From Adiantum capillus-veneris (Eukaryota > Streptophyta > Polypodiopsida > Polypodiales > Pteridaceae): 64,000 bases of DNA. Made by a program: the position numbers and the translations under genes. The notes below the pieces were generated by a model, which was not told where the DNA came from, did no database searches, and saw only the letters and a list, made by a program, of their open reading frames with translations. This document shows positions 1-8,014 of the stretch, in pieces (the stretch's first letter is position 1; each line of letters starts with the position of its first letter). The DNA lies in contig CM043962.1 in assembly GCA_014529385.2 (NCBI GenBank), positions 43,775,598 to 43,839,597 on the forward strand, given 5' to 3'.

Positions 1-92
1 TTGTCACGCACACTCTGTTGTGAGATTACGAGTAAATGTCATGCGAAAAAACAATGAAACATTTCCTCCAAATAATTAGATTTCACCATACC
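1..92 (-). pseudogene. 3' end of transposase-like gene, cut off by GyA-1
   Basis: Read on the minus strand, this flank continues the frame that is interrupted at 18465. After the TSD it gives a short segment containing NYLEEMFHCFF and then a stop. The interrupted piece at 18465-18560 ends with GMEKFHYRARGVYFRH. Together they resemble the C-terminal end of a transposase-like protein. I do not recognise the family with confidence. That the reading continues when one TSD copy is removed supports insertion of GyA-1 into coding sequence. Confidence 0.5.
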
Positions 93-97
93 ACCAC
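93..97. repeat. Target-site duplication ACCAC (left) of GyA-1
   Basis: ACCAC directly precedes the LTR start TGTTAAGG and is repeated exactly at 18460-18464 after the other LTR. A 5-bp TSD is the usual size for Ty3/gypsy integration. Confidence 0.93.
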
Positions 98-718
98 TGT
101 TAAGGCGGTTACGCCGCTAGCGGAAGCTAAATAGCGAGAACTCAACCAGCAACAGAATTTGTCAGACGAGGACGGAGCTTGACCCGCAGGCGCATGGAAA
201 CAACTAGGTGGGTGTCAAATCACCTACTTGACCTTCTAATGACAATCACTACTAAGGAAATCAAATCTAAGTTCTAAAATACGCAAGTGACTGAAATCCG
301 TACTACGAACGAATGCTATACGAAACAGAATCTAGAATCATTGAATCGATCTCAAACTCAAGGGGAAGTCTATACACTAGGTAAGAACAACACCCTAAAG
401 ACTTGAACTGCAAACTCAACCTATAATCACTCCGTGCGGTAAACGCGTATGAAGACAGGCCGAAATATACAGGTGACCGAAACTTGACCCCGATGGTACT
501 AATGTGTAGCTCTACTCGTTGTGGTTCTATAGATATGCTGCACGCTCAATTCCGACACACGAGTTGGAAGAAAACTCACACCGAAGCTCGTAGGAACTTA
601 CCACACATAGAAGCCGATAGCGCGCACTCTTGGTATATGTGCGTAGCTCTCGCCGTTTCTAACACAATGGCGGTGTCTCTTCTCCAATGGCGGCTCCGTA
701 GCTCGCGTAGCAAGTAGA

Positions 719-780
<62 letters not shown>

Positions 781-1065
781 ACACAGTCACGGCGCTCAAA
801 AACTCACTTTGATTAATAATCTGCCTCCTTAGGTTACAAAAACTTTGGCTTATATACCTCAGCCTTGGAGGTGAGAACATCTCTAACTAATAACATCAGC
901 AAGTGAAATTACTTCAGGATTACAAGCTGGAAACTCAATTGAGTCCCGTTACTTAATGAATGGCTCAAATCAAAATTAATGTCGGAAAGACATTTATTAC
1001 AATCAATGGTTACAAAATGATGAGTGTGAGCAAAAATGTGGGTGTGATCCTCTGCTGGCTCAACA
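98..1065 (-). repeat. 3' LTR of GyA-1 (968 bp)
   Basis: It begins TGTTAAGGCGG and ends GGCTCAACA on the plus strand. It matches 17504-18459 and 55642-56586 almost base for base, the main difference being the length of an internal CT tract. The ends TGTT and AACA are inverted, as is usual for LTRs. A minus-strand TATATAAG motif lies near 848-856. Confidence 0.95.
723..778. repeat. (TC)n microsatellite inside LTR
   Basis: An uninterrupted TC run of about 56 bp. The same position in the other GyA-1 LTR (18131-18173) is shorter, and in GyA-2 (about 56268-56298) it is interrupted by CACACA. It therefore changed after the elements inserted, or during reverse transcription. Confidence 0.95.
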
Positions 1066-1078
1066 CTCCCCTCCCTCC
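1066..1078 (-). other. Polypurine tract of GyA-1
   Basis: On the minus strand a GGAGGGAGGGGAG tract abuts the 3' LTR directly. This is the position of the plus-strand primer of LTR retrotransposons. Confidence 0.9.
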
Positions 1079-1115
1079 GCGTTCATGTCATCTCTGACAT
1101 GACTTTTATGCTTGG

Positions 1116-1862
1116 TCAATAAAGTCCTGTCGTCTTGAGCATCTGCAAATGTGATTCGTATCGTAGGTTGCCGATGGTCAAGGTTGGGCCGAATATTTTG
1201 CTTTCGTGGGTGAAAAAGCCGGTGTAGAAAGCTTTTTCGAATGTTTGCATGTGGAAGCTAGGCAAAAACATAATCCTTTGGTATAGGAGGTGTAACACTT
1301 TTGGAGAAGGCTGCAATGAAAGATTGTACATCATATCAGACACCGTGTCGGCCGTCGATAGTAGACTCGAGGTCTTGGCTTTATCTGGCGCGAACACTTC
1401 AATGCAAGCTAAGAGAGTCCTGCAGATTTTCTTGAGCATCTGACATGAAAGGTCAGGAGAGCCAGTAAAGAGCTTGATGGTGCCCGTTAGGGTTTTCACC
1501 ATGTAGGCTTTACCTATTCTCTCTCCTGCCTTTGGTCCTGGCATCCTAGGATAATTAAGCCAATTTGGCTTCTTTTCTGCAATCCTGCCATGCTCTTTCC
1601 AGTTTCTGACTCTTGGCACCGGGCAGAAGGTTGCATCCTCCCGGATCTCCTTTGGTGCCTCCACCAAGTAGATGAGGTAAGCTAGGTATTTGTTCAGCCA
1701 ACCTTTCCTCCATCTAGGTTGTGAATCTACTATCTTCTTTGATTGTTCCTCCTTTGTGATGTCGCCTTCGTAAAGAGCGACATACTGCTCCCCTTCTAGT
1801 CCCTTTTTCGTCTTTAGCACTTCAAATTTCATCAAAGGGAACGGCAGGCTGGTAGCATCCAC
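1116..1862 (-). CDS. ORF3b C-terminal domain (post-pol gene of GyA-1), frameshifted
   Basis: An open frame of 248 codons between the coiled-coil part of ORF3b and the 3' LTR. I do not recognise the domain. It is basic to neutral and soluble-looking, with no signal peptide or membrane helix. It is nearly identical to 56636-57397 of GyA-2. There the upstream frame is in phase and separated by one TAG, which shows that this domain and the coiled coil once formed one protein. In GyA-1 a missing C near 1850 shifts the frame. The first methionine is therefore not a real start; the reading comes from upstream. Confidence 0.6.
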   Translation of the reverse strand: MDATSLPFPLMKFEVLKTKKGLEGEQYVALYEGDITKEEQSKKIVDSQPRWRKGWLNKYLAYLIYLVEAPKEIREDATFCPVPRVRNWKEHGRIAEKKPNWLNYPRMPGPKAGERIGKAYMVKTLTGTIKLFTGSPDLSCQMLKKICRTLLACIEVFAPDKAKTSSLLSTADTVSDMMYNLSLQPSPKVLHLLYQRIMFLPSFHMQTFEKAFYTGFFTHESKIFGPTLTIGNLRYESHLQMLKTTGLY

Positions 1863-1951
1863 TGTTCATGGAGCACTTTTGTGTCTAGTTCGTGAAGTCT
1901 AATGGAGATTAGGAGTCTCCTCTCCCATTCCATTTCCGCCTTGGCACTCTC

Positions 1952-2764
1952 TTATGCTGACTTTTCTATTTGGTCATGGAGCCTTTGTTCTTCTTCTTCA
2001 TAGATTCTTGAAGTCGAGGCCACCTCTTGAGCTGGGGCTGGATCTTCAATTGTGGCTGCCTCTCCAGTTTCTGGTAGCTCTATGGCTGCTCCACCTGATT
2101 CTTCTTGTGGTGTCTCTGTCTCTCTTCTTTGTTGCTCTTGTAGATCTTGGAGTTGTTTGCGGAGGGCCTCATTCTCTGTTCGTAGTGTTTGATTTTCTAA
2201 TGTGAGCCTCTCCTCTGCGGCCAATGATCCCTCCGCAATGTGCAACCTTTGCACTTGCTCTAATCTTAGCTCTCTTTGTAAGCTTCGGACATGGTCTTCC
2301 AAAACTGGTACGATAGCTCCCTCTTGTTCGGTTCTTGCTCTGCTAGCTCTAGGGGTAGACCTGAGTCTAGTGATTGTTCTTTCTTGGAGCTCGACTCTTT
2401 CCCTTAGCTCAATGAGCTCATCCTTAGCCGCCTCCAACTCATCCTCTATCCGCTCCCTTGCTTCCTTTGCACTTGTTACTTCTCTTGAAGCCTCGGCTAT
2501 TTCAGATTCAGTCATAGCATTCTCTAAATTTCTCTGCAACTCCGCTTCCCTTTGTTTGCCTGTCTCAATCTCTACTTCCTTTGCCTTGGACCTTTCTTTT
2601 ATCTTGCTGAGCAGTTCATGCACCATGTGCATGTCTTTTTCATCATCATCTGTCAACTCTAAAGCTCTTTCCGCCACCACCTCCACTGGCTTTGGCTCTT
2701 CTAGTATTTTCGGTTCGTCCAATTTCTCTTCACTTTCTTTTTTACTCTTTGTCTTTTTCTCCAT
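1952..2764 (-). CDS. ORF3b coiled-coil region (post-pol gene of GyA-1)
   Basis: 270 codons, very rich in E, K, R, Q and L. A long heptad-like stretch runs from about residue 40 to 205 (for example EIETGKQREAELQRNLENA), which predicts a long coiled coil. The frame overlaps the end of ORF3a by 64 nt in the -1 phase. The ATG at 2764 is present here but is ACG in GyA-2, so entry may be by frameshifting at 2737-2743 rather than by this start. Relative to GyA-2 this copy lacks a short in-frame segment of roughly 24 codons near the IAEASREV motif. Function unknown; a structural or oligomerising role is a guess. Confidence 0.6.
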   Translation of the reverse strand: MEKKTKSKKESEEKLDEPKILEEPKPVEVVAERALELTDDDEKDMHMVHELLSKIKERSKAKEVEIETGKQREAELQRNLENAMTESEIAEASREVTSAKEARERIEDELEAAKDELIELRERVELQERTITRLRSTPRASRARTEQEGAIVPVLEDHVRSLQRELRLEQVQRLHIAEGSLAAEERLTLENQTLRTENEALRKQLQDLQEQQRRETETPQEESGGAAIELPETGEAATIEDPAPAQEVASTSRIYEEEEQRLHDQIEKSA

Positions 2765-3894
2765 TCATCTTGTTTTTGTAGGGTGATCCCATAAACTGCC
2801 TCAAGGGCCTCTTCTTCGGTGTATCCTATCTCTACCAGATCCTCATAATAATTTCTCTTTTGCTGAACTGGATCTATCTTCTTTTCTTTGGTCTCGGCTT
2901 CTGGCTTTTCCAAAACATCTGTGTCCCCCTCTACTGTGGTCTCTTCCACAATTTTTTCCGTCTTCTTCGGGCTTGGTACATCAGTTATAGAGGGATGTTT
3001 GTCCTCAGCTTCCTTGGCTTTCCCTTTGTCGGCTTTCCCATCTTTATCTTGAGGCTTAGTAGACCCATCTACTTTCCTTTTCCCCTTGTCGTTTTTTTTC
3101 AGCTCAGCTTTTAATTGTTGTACCTCCTCTTCAGTGTATGGCTCTACAGGTTGCTGCTCCAAAATAGCCTCTGACTCCTCATAAGCTTTAATATATTGAT
3201 CATATTGATCAATGTGTGGCCTGGCCGAGCTAGTTCCGACTTTAGTGGGGTTTGGCACCCACTTTTCTTCAAAGTCACCCTTTAGAGCTCTTTCCGCTCT
3301 AAACTGCTCCACTAATCTTTCCATTCTTGCCGCTTTCTGACTTTTGGTTTGCTTGGGAGTAACCTTCTTCTCTACTTTCTTCTTAAGTGGCTCGTCCACA
3401 TCCTCTTCAAGTTCTGAAACTACTTCTAGTTTCCGGCGTGCTCTTGTGGATGCCCTCTTGGATACTTCGGGCTGTTCTTCCTCCTCGTCGGCTTCTCTAA
3501 GCCACTCATTCTGGGAGGGAGCCTTTGGCCACTGATCTCTAGCTCCAATAGCTTCATAAGCTATTCTTGTCAGAATTTCCGCTCCTCCTATGTATTTTGG
3601 CTTCTCGTTGTGCATGGCAATTACTTGCTCGTGGATGTGTTGAGCGTAATTCACCTCTTTTGGCATATTGCTCTTTAATGCCCATGTGATGGTGGTCGCA
3701 ATGGCATGGGGTGGTGTCGTATACTTTTGCGGTCTTTTACTGCAAACATGAAGAAATTGGTTGTACAGTCGGCAAAGGGTTGCCGCTCTTGGGTCCTTCA
3801 TATCTCCATAGGTCACATTCTGTTTCTTGGGCCCATAGACCTCTATGGCCTCCCTTCTTTCCGTGACCACGCTCCCTTTGTTGTGCAGCTTCAA
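2701..3894 (-). CDS. ORF3a main part (post-pol gene of GyA-1)
   Basis: 397 codons, in phase with 3922-4323 upstream. Residues about 1-130 form a compact, probably helical domain (RAATLCRLYNQFLHVC, then ITWALKSNMPKEVNY) that resembles in layout the putative plant transposon protein / Athila ORF1 domain (Transposase_32 type). That link is from memory of the family and needs a profile search. Residues about 130-380 are a highly charged linker rich in K and E. There is no signal peptide or membrane segment, so an envelope role is unlikely. GyA-2 keeps the same region at 58279-59540. Confidence 0.6.
   Translation of the reverse strand: MKLHNKGSVVTERREAIEVYGPKKQNVTYGDMKDPRAATLCRLYNQFLHVCSKRPQKYTTPPHAIATTITWALKSNMPKEVNYAQHIHEQVIAMHNEKPKYIGGAEILTRIAYEAIGARDQWPKAPSQNEWLREADEEEEQPEVSKRASTRARRKLEVVSELEEDVDEPLKKKVEKKVTPKQTKSQKAARMERLVEQFRAERALKGDFEEKWVPNPTKVGTSSARPHIDQYDQYIKAYEESEAILEQQPVEPYTEEEVQQLKAELKKNDKGKRKVDGSTKPQDKDGKADKGKAKEAEDKHPSITDVPSPKKTEKIVEETTVEGDTDVLEKPEAETKEKKIDPVQQKRNYYEDLVEIGYTEEEALEAVYGITLQKQDEWRKRQRVKKKVKRNWTNRKY
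2737..2743 (-). promoter_or_regulatory. Possible -1 frameshift heptamer A AAA AAG at ORF3a/ORF3b junction
   Basis: In the ORF3a frame the codons read GTA AAA AAG, giving the canonical X XXY YYZ heptamer. Slipping back one base enters exactly the ORF3b frame, and ORF3a stops about 36 nt later at 2701-2703. The same heptamer, phase and stop are present in GyA-2 at 58315-58321. A shared old lesion in a run of A is the alternative. Confidence 0.4.
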
Positions 3895-3921
3895 TGCGTC
3901 TGCAATTAGCTGTGGAGTGAT

Positions 3922-4323
3922 CTATACTTCTACCTTCTCTCCATCCATGGCTGTTAATGTGGCTTTTCCATCCTTCTGAATGGATGTTGCCAACTCGTAC
4001 ACTCTTCTTGTATCCACACCTGATGGTCTCGAGGTGAAGAAACTATGCAAGTCTGCCCTTTCCAGGTACCTGCTGATGTCTTCTGACCTGCTATAATCTA
4101 CCAATTCCTGTGGGATCATCGGTACATCCACCGCTTGCCCTTGAGGATCTCTGAAAGTCCCCTGGTAGATCTTTATTCCCTCTTTCTCCAATACTGCTTC
4201 CTCCATCCAAGTTTTGGTTGGCTTGAGGGTTTCTGCTGGAATGTCAAATGGTTTCGCTTCTGCAATAGCATCTTTGATTGTCGGTCTTTTTCTCTTCGTT
4301 GCCGATGACTTGGTGGAATCCAT
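3922..4323 (-). CDS. ORF3a N-terminal part (post-pol gene of GyA-1)
   Basis: 133 codons starting at a true ATG at 4323-4321, with a basic N-terminus (ATKRKRPT) that could act as a nuclear localisation signal. A TAG at 3922-3924 separates it from the in-phase frame 2701-3894; the matching codon in GyA-2 is CAA, so the stop is a lesion of this copy. ORF3 begins about 2.2 kb downstream of pol, across the palindrome-rich spacer, so it probably needs its own promoter, splicing or reinitiation. Confidence 0.6.
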   Translation of the reverse strand: MDSTKSSATKRKRPTIKDAIAEAKPFDIPAETLKPTKTWMEEAVLEKEGIKIYQGTFRDPQGQAVDVPMIPQELVDYSRSEDISRYLERADLHSFFTSRPSGVDTRRVYELATSIQKDGKATLTAMDGEKVEV

Positions 4324-4489
4324 GGATCCTGTAACTCCAATTTCAGAAGTTAGCGTCTTCTTAGTACTGAAAGCCGAAATGAAGCTTTTAACTATCCAAA
4401 TGACTTGAAAATTGAAACACGAGCTATTCAGGGCCTAAGGATGCAAGGTAGGTGAAAAAATATGCAAAATGGGCTCAAAATCATGCTGG

Positions 4490-5215
4490 AGACATCATAC
4501 GCGTATGATGTCTTTTGTGTCAAAATGACTTCATATTGGTTGTGCTTGTAGCTGATAGTGTATACATGGTTATCATATGCTTGGATTTGAGTTTGGATCC
4601 CATTTGGTCAAGTTTTGGCCAATTTAGTCCAGTTCCGGCTCTTGGCAAAATTTTGAAAGGGAATTGGATTTTATTATCCAAATTGGATAAAACTTGGTGG
4701 TTCACTTTCAAATGGCATGTAGATCACTTCTGTTTGGTGGTTGAAGCCCTGAGGTGCCAAAATCACATAGTGAGACATCATACGCGTATGATGTCTTTTA
4801 GTGTATTTTTGGACCAAATTTCTCTATAAGCTTGGATTTGGCTTTAGATAGGCTTATTCAATGGATTTATGAAGTTTGGATAGATTTTGGGCTAAAATGG
4901 CTCTGGAGACATCATACGCGTATGATGTCTTTTTTATCAATTTTGCATGGGATTGGTTCTATGGATTCCCCATGTACTAGTGAAGGACTGTTTCTACTCA
5001 AATCTTGGTTTGGACTTGAGTATGTTGGATTTGGGCCAAAAATAGGCTTTAGGTGAAGGATTTTCCCTCAATTGGGCTAATGGGGTGATTCTCTTGACCA
5101 AATGGTTCCAATTTTCATATGTAGCATGTATTAGATATATATAATGGATGTATGATGACAAATGAGCAGTTTTGGCTCTGTAAGTGCAAATAGACATCAT
5201 ACGCGTATGATGTCT
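4490..5215. repeat. Cluster of four 24-bp perfect palindromes, spacer of GyA-1
   Basis: Copies lie at 4490-4513, 4773-4796, 4907-4930 and 5192-5215. Each is AGACATCATACG followed by its exact reverse complement, with ACGCGT at the centre, usually followed by TTT. Distances are irregular (283, 134 and 285 bp between starts). The sequence between copies is only loosely similar, so the palindrome itself is the conserved part. The same motif recurs in the 5' leader (16247-16965) and in GyA-2. Confidence 0.95.
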
Positions 5216-5468
5216 TTTGTGTCAAAATGGTGCTTTTGGGTTCCAGATAGCTTGTAGATGTGTTTAACAACAATCCTACAAAGTTTCAATGAGTTTGGAG
5301 TTATTTTGACAAAATTAGGACCAAAAATCAATTTTATGGCCTACTTTGCGTCTTTTTGGTTTTCCTTGGGTTTTCTAACTCCAATTCTCATGATACTTGG
5401 TTCATAGGATGTGATTAACATGTGGAATGAGGCTATGCACTCAAATGTTGAAATGGATGTAGCTCCTG

Positions 5469-5526
5469 TATACTAGGGTAACCCACCTATACTAGGGTAA
5501 CCCATCTTCTATACTAGGGTAACCCA
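5469..5526. repeat. Three near-tandem copies of TATACTAGGGTAACCCA
   Basis: Copies start at 5469, 5488 and 5510. GyA-2 has one copy (about 61718-61734). In GyA-1 this small array sits where GyA-2 has about 665 bp of other sequence, so it marks a rearrangement junction. GGGTAACCC is itself palindromic. Confidence 0.9.
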
Positions 5527-6505
5527 CCTATAAGTTCTTGCAAGGTTTGGTTAGGCGGTTGTGCCACTACCTAGCATTCTACCTCATTCCCCGTCTGCTC
5601 ATGTTTCTTGGTTTTGGTCAGTTTTCGCGACAAAAGTTAATGATAAGCATCAAAAGCTTATGGCAACGAATCTACCTCTCATGTCTGGTGTCCTCTGAGC
5701 TCTCGTGGAAGTCGTAGAAGATCTGTGCTCCTGTGGCTCTCTGCTCGTCTCCAAGAAGGTAATAGTGTGAATGAGCTTGAAAGTGATGTGAAAAATACTT
5801 AACTTCGGACTTCCCGGTTCACTTGCCACCAAATTTGTCATGTGCTCCTATCTTGTTGTGAGATGCGCTTTAGGATCTGAAATTTCCCAAATCGGACTCC
5901 GTTTGACCTGTTTTCTTAGAATTCCGTCCACTTGCCAAAATTCTGCCGTTTCAGACTTTCCGCAACTTTTTCAGAATTGTACCCAATTTTTACCATGGGT
6001 TGCCCTTGTCATTAGGACCATCACCGTCTATTCTTTTCTTTTTTTCGATCTCATTTCACCTGCTTTTTTCTTATTTTTCTTTTACTTTTATTAAGAAAAT
6101 CATAAAAAATAAAGGAAAATAGCAAATTGAAGCCAAAAAATTCCAAACATACACAATAAATATCTGGCAACCCTGTGTATATGAATATACACTTATTTGT
6201 GATTTTTGGACTTGGATTACCACTTTTTTCCACTTTTTAGCTCCAAAAACACTCTTATTTAGTGATATTTACACGTCTAGAGACCCAAATTCATCATTTG
6301 ATCTCTTCTTGTTGCAAAACAAGGTATATAAGGGCATACATATTATCAATATCCACAATCAAATACAAAAATTGCAAAATCATGTAAGACACTGCCCTTG
6401 TAATATAATTTTTGTTTTTCTTTGTTTTTTGTCGCTTGTAGCTGCTTTGTAGCTCCTGTATACCTGTATACCTCCCCCCCTCCTAGTCTGAGTCCTCTCG
6501 GACGA

Positions 6506-7990
6506 CTATGAAGTGTCTGTGGGCGAAGCATTGTAGTTGTTTGGGTCATAAGTTCCCAATGCAATTGTAGAGCGATGATACAACAGTCTTTCCAATAAAG
6601 CTGCTCTTTGTTTGATTGAAGGATTGGTGGTCGGGTTTTGGGTTGGTTTTGGCACTTCGGTAGTAGAATTAGTAGATGGATTCTTCTTTACCTTGTTGTT
6701 CTTTTTCACAATCCAAATCTGCTTCCGCTTCGCTTGTGCTTGCCACAAACTCTTTGCGACCCAAACCTGCTTTGTTCTTTGTGTTGATTTCCTCGCCTTG
6801 AAATACCTAGGAGTTTCCGTGGATTGTACTGAAGGAAGTTCCTGTTTACAAATCCTTGGGATCCAAATTTGCTTGCTATAGCTTTGTGCTGTCATGAACT
6901 TCTTTGGAATCCAGATCTGTTTCACTGTCCTTGATTGTCTGGAATCACTCTGTTGTCTGGTATTGAAGACTCTGTTTTCCACCTTTGTGTTCTCTGGCAC
7001 AACCTTTTTTGGTCTCCATACCAACTTTGACTCCGTTTTTTCCCAAGGTTGAGCAGTTATATTATTGCTTGTCTTCCTTATCCAATGTTGAGAGTTCCTC
7101 GTCGAAGAGCAATCCAGTTGTATAGAAACTTTTGGTTGCCATTGCTTCCTCTTTTTCTCTGGTTGTTGTTTACCTTTGTTTTTGGATTCTTCCTTTGGAG
7201 TTGGCTCTGCTCCTTTGGTGAACTTAACTGATTGACTTTCACCTTCGTATTTGATAAGCACTGATTTAGAACTCCAGTCAATCATTGCATTGTATTGCTT
7301 CTGCCATGGTTGTCCTAGCAATAATATATGTTGTGTAGCTTGGTCTTCAACCACGTAAAACATATGAGGATACACATACTGGTTAATCTGTATATGTAAA
7401 ACTGTGCACCCGACAGTTTTGATTGAATTCTCAGAGTAACTCTTTAACTCTTGCTTGGCAGTTTGTAATTTAGTGTCATTTTTCAATTGTCTATACAAAC
7501 TGAGTGAAAGTAGGTTAGTTTGAGCTCCTGAATCCAATAGTGCTCTGGCTTTGATTTGGTTGGTTCCTACTTTGCATTCAATGATGGGTTCTTCTTTGTC
7601 ATTATCCATTTCTGTTATACTGACTGTGTTTATTCGTATTGCTCCTTCATTGCGCTGTTTCTGACGTAGTAGTCTTCTTTTCTCCATTCTTTCCTTCACC
7701 TCGGCTTGCGCTTCCTCCACAATCTTTTTCTTTTTCTGGACACGTAGCTTTTCTTGATGTATTTTGAGAAGCATGTCTTGGGTTAGCGGCAAAAGATACT
7801 TTTTCACTCTGCATCCACTAATCCAATTGGGCATTTCTTCTCCGTCTAATGTAGCAAGCTTGACGGCTCCACTTGGTGATAGATCTTTAATCACCAAAGG
7901 TCCCATCCCTCGCTTTTTAAGCTTCTTAGCATGCTGTTTCAGAATGTAAACTAGGACATAGTCCCCAACCTTAAACTCTTTAGTCCGCAC
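6506..7990 (-). CDS. Pol C-terminus of GyA-1: integrase C-terminal region, second aspartic-protease-like domain, W-x-P-K tail
   Basis: 494 codons in phase with the integrase frame upstream; only one TGA (8015-8017) separates them, so this is the natural C-terminus of pol. Residues about 1-75 are the integrase C-terminal region (FKVGDYVLVY, then GMGPLVIKDL). Residues about 135-245 look like a retropepsin: LLDSGAQTNLLS with D153, and ILLLGQPW at 222-229, the usual hydrophobic-hydrophobic-Gly motif. Residues about 285-430 are basic and carry repeated motifs such as KQIWIPK, KQIWIPR, KQVWVAK and KLVWRPK. A protease placed after integrase is unusual, since the normal PR lies before RT and is also present (12003-12677). 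The listed start is a GTG inside the polyprotein and not a real initiation site. Confidence 0.85.
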   Translation of the reverse strand: MRTKEFKVGDYVLVYILKQHAKKLKKRGMGPLVIKDLSPSGAVKLATLDGEEMPNWISGCRVKKYLLPLTQDMLLKIHQEKLRVQKKKKIVEEAQAEVKERMEKRRLLRQKQRNEGAIRINTVSITEMDNDKEEPIIECKVGTNQIKARALLDSGAQTNLLSLSLYRQLKNDTKLQTAKQELKSYSENSIKTVGCTVLHIQINQYVYPHMFYVVEDQATQHILLLGQPWQKQYNAMIDWSSKSVLIKYEGESQSVKFTKGAEPTPKEESKNKGKQQPEKKRKQWQPKVSIQLDCSSTRNSQHWIRKTSNNITAQPWEKTESKLVWRPKKVVPENTKVENRVFNTRQQSDSRQSRTVKQIWIPKKFMTAQSYSKQIWIPRICKQELPSVQSTETPRYFKARKSTQRTKQVWVAKSLWQAQAKRKQIWIVKKNNKVKKNPSTNSTTEVPKPTQNPTTNPSIKQRAALLERLLYHRSTIALGTYDPNNYNASPTDTS

Positions 7991-8014
7991 ATGCTTATCA
8001 AAAAATTCCTTTTG

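Larger units (their letters stand above)
4324..6505 (-). other. Non-coding spacer between pol and ORF3 of GyA-1
   Basis: No open frame here looks like protein. The stretch is T-rich and holds four copies of the 24-bp palindrome (see 4490-5215), three copies of a 17-bp repeat (5469-5526) and an A/T-rich part around 6040-6330. GyA-2 keeps the homologous spacer (59785-62720) with an additional segment of roughly 665 bp. Confidence 0.7.

Noticed and set aside
659-880. Short frames encoding RERERERE and similar (also in 18065-18274 and 49876-50088)
   Set aside because: They are translations of CT microsatellites.
2202-2786. Plus-strand frame of 194 codons opposite ORF3b
   Set aside because: Shadow of the coiled-coil reading frame; S/L-rich composition is what the antisense of E/K/R-rich codons gives.
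1116-4323. ORF3 as a retroviral-type envelope gene
   Set aside because: No signal peptide, no membrane helix, no cysteine pattern; it is charged and coiled-coil.
4490-5215. Palindromes read as a CRISPR-like array
   Set aside because: Spacing is irregular (134 to 285 bp), copies lie on both sides of gag-pol, and the context is a eukaryotic LTR retrotransposon.
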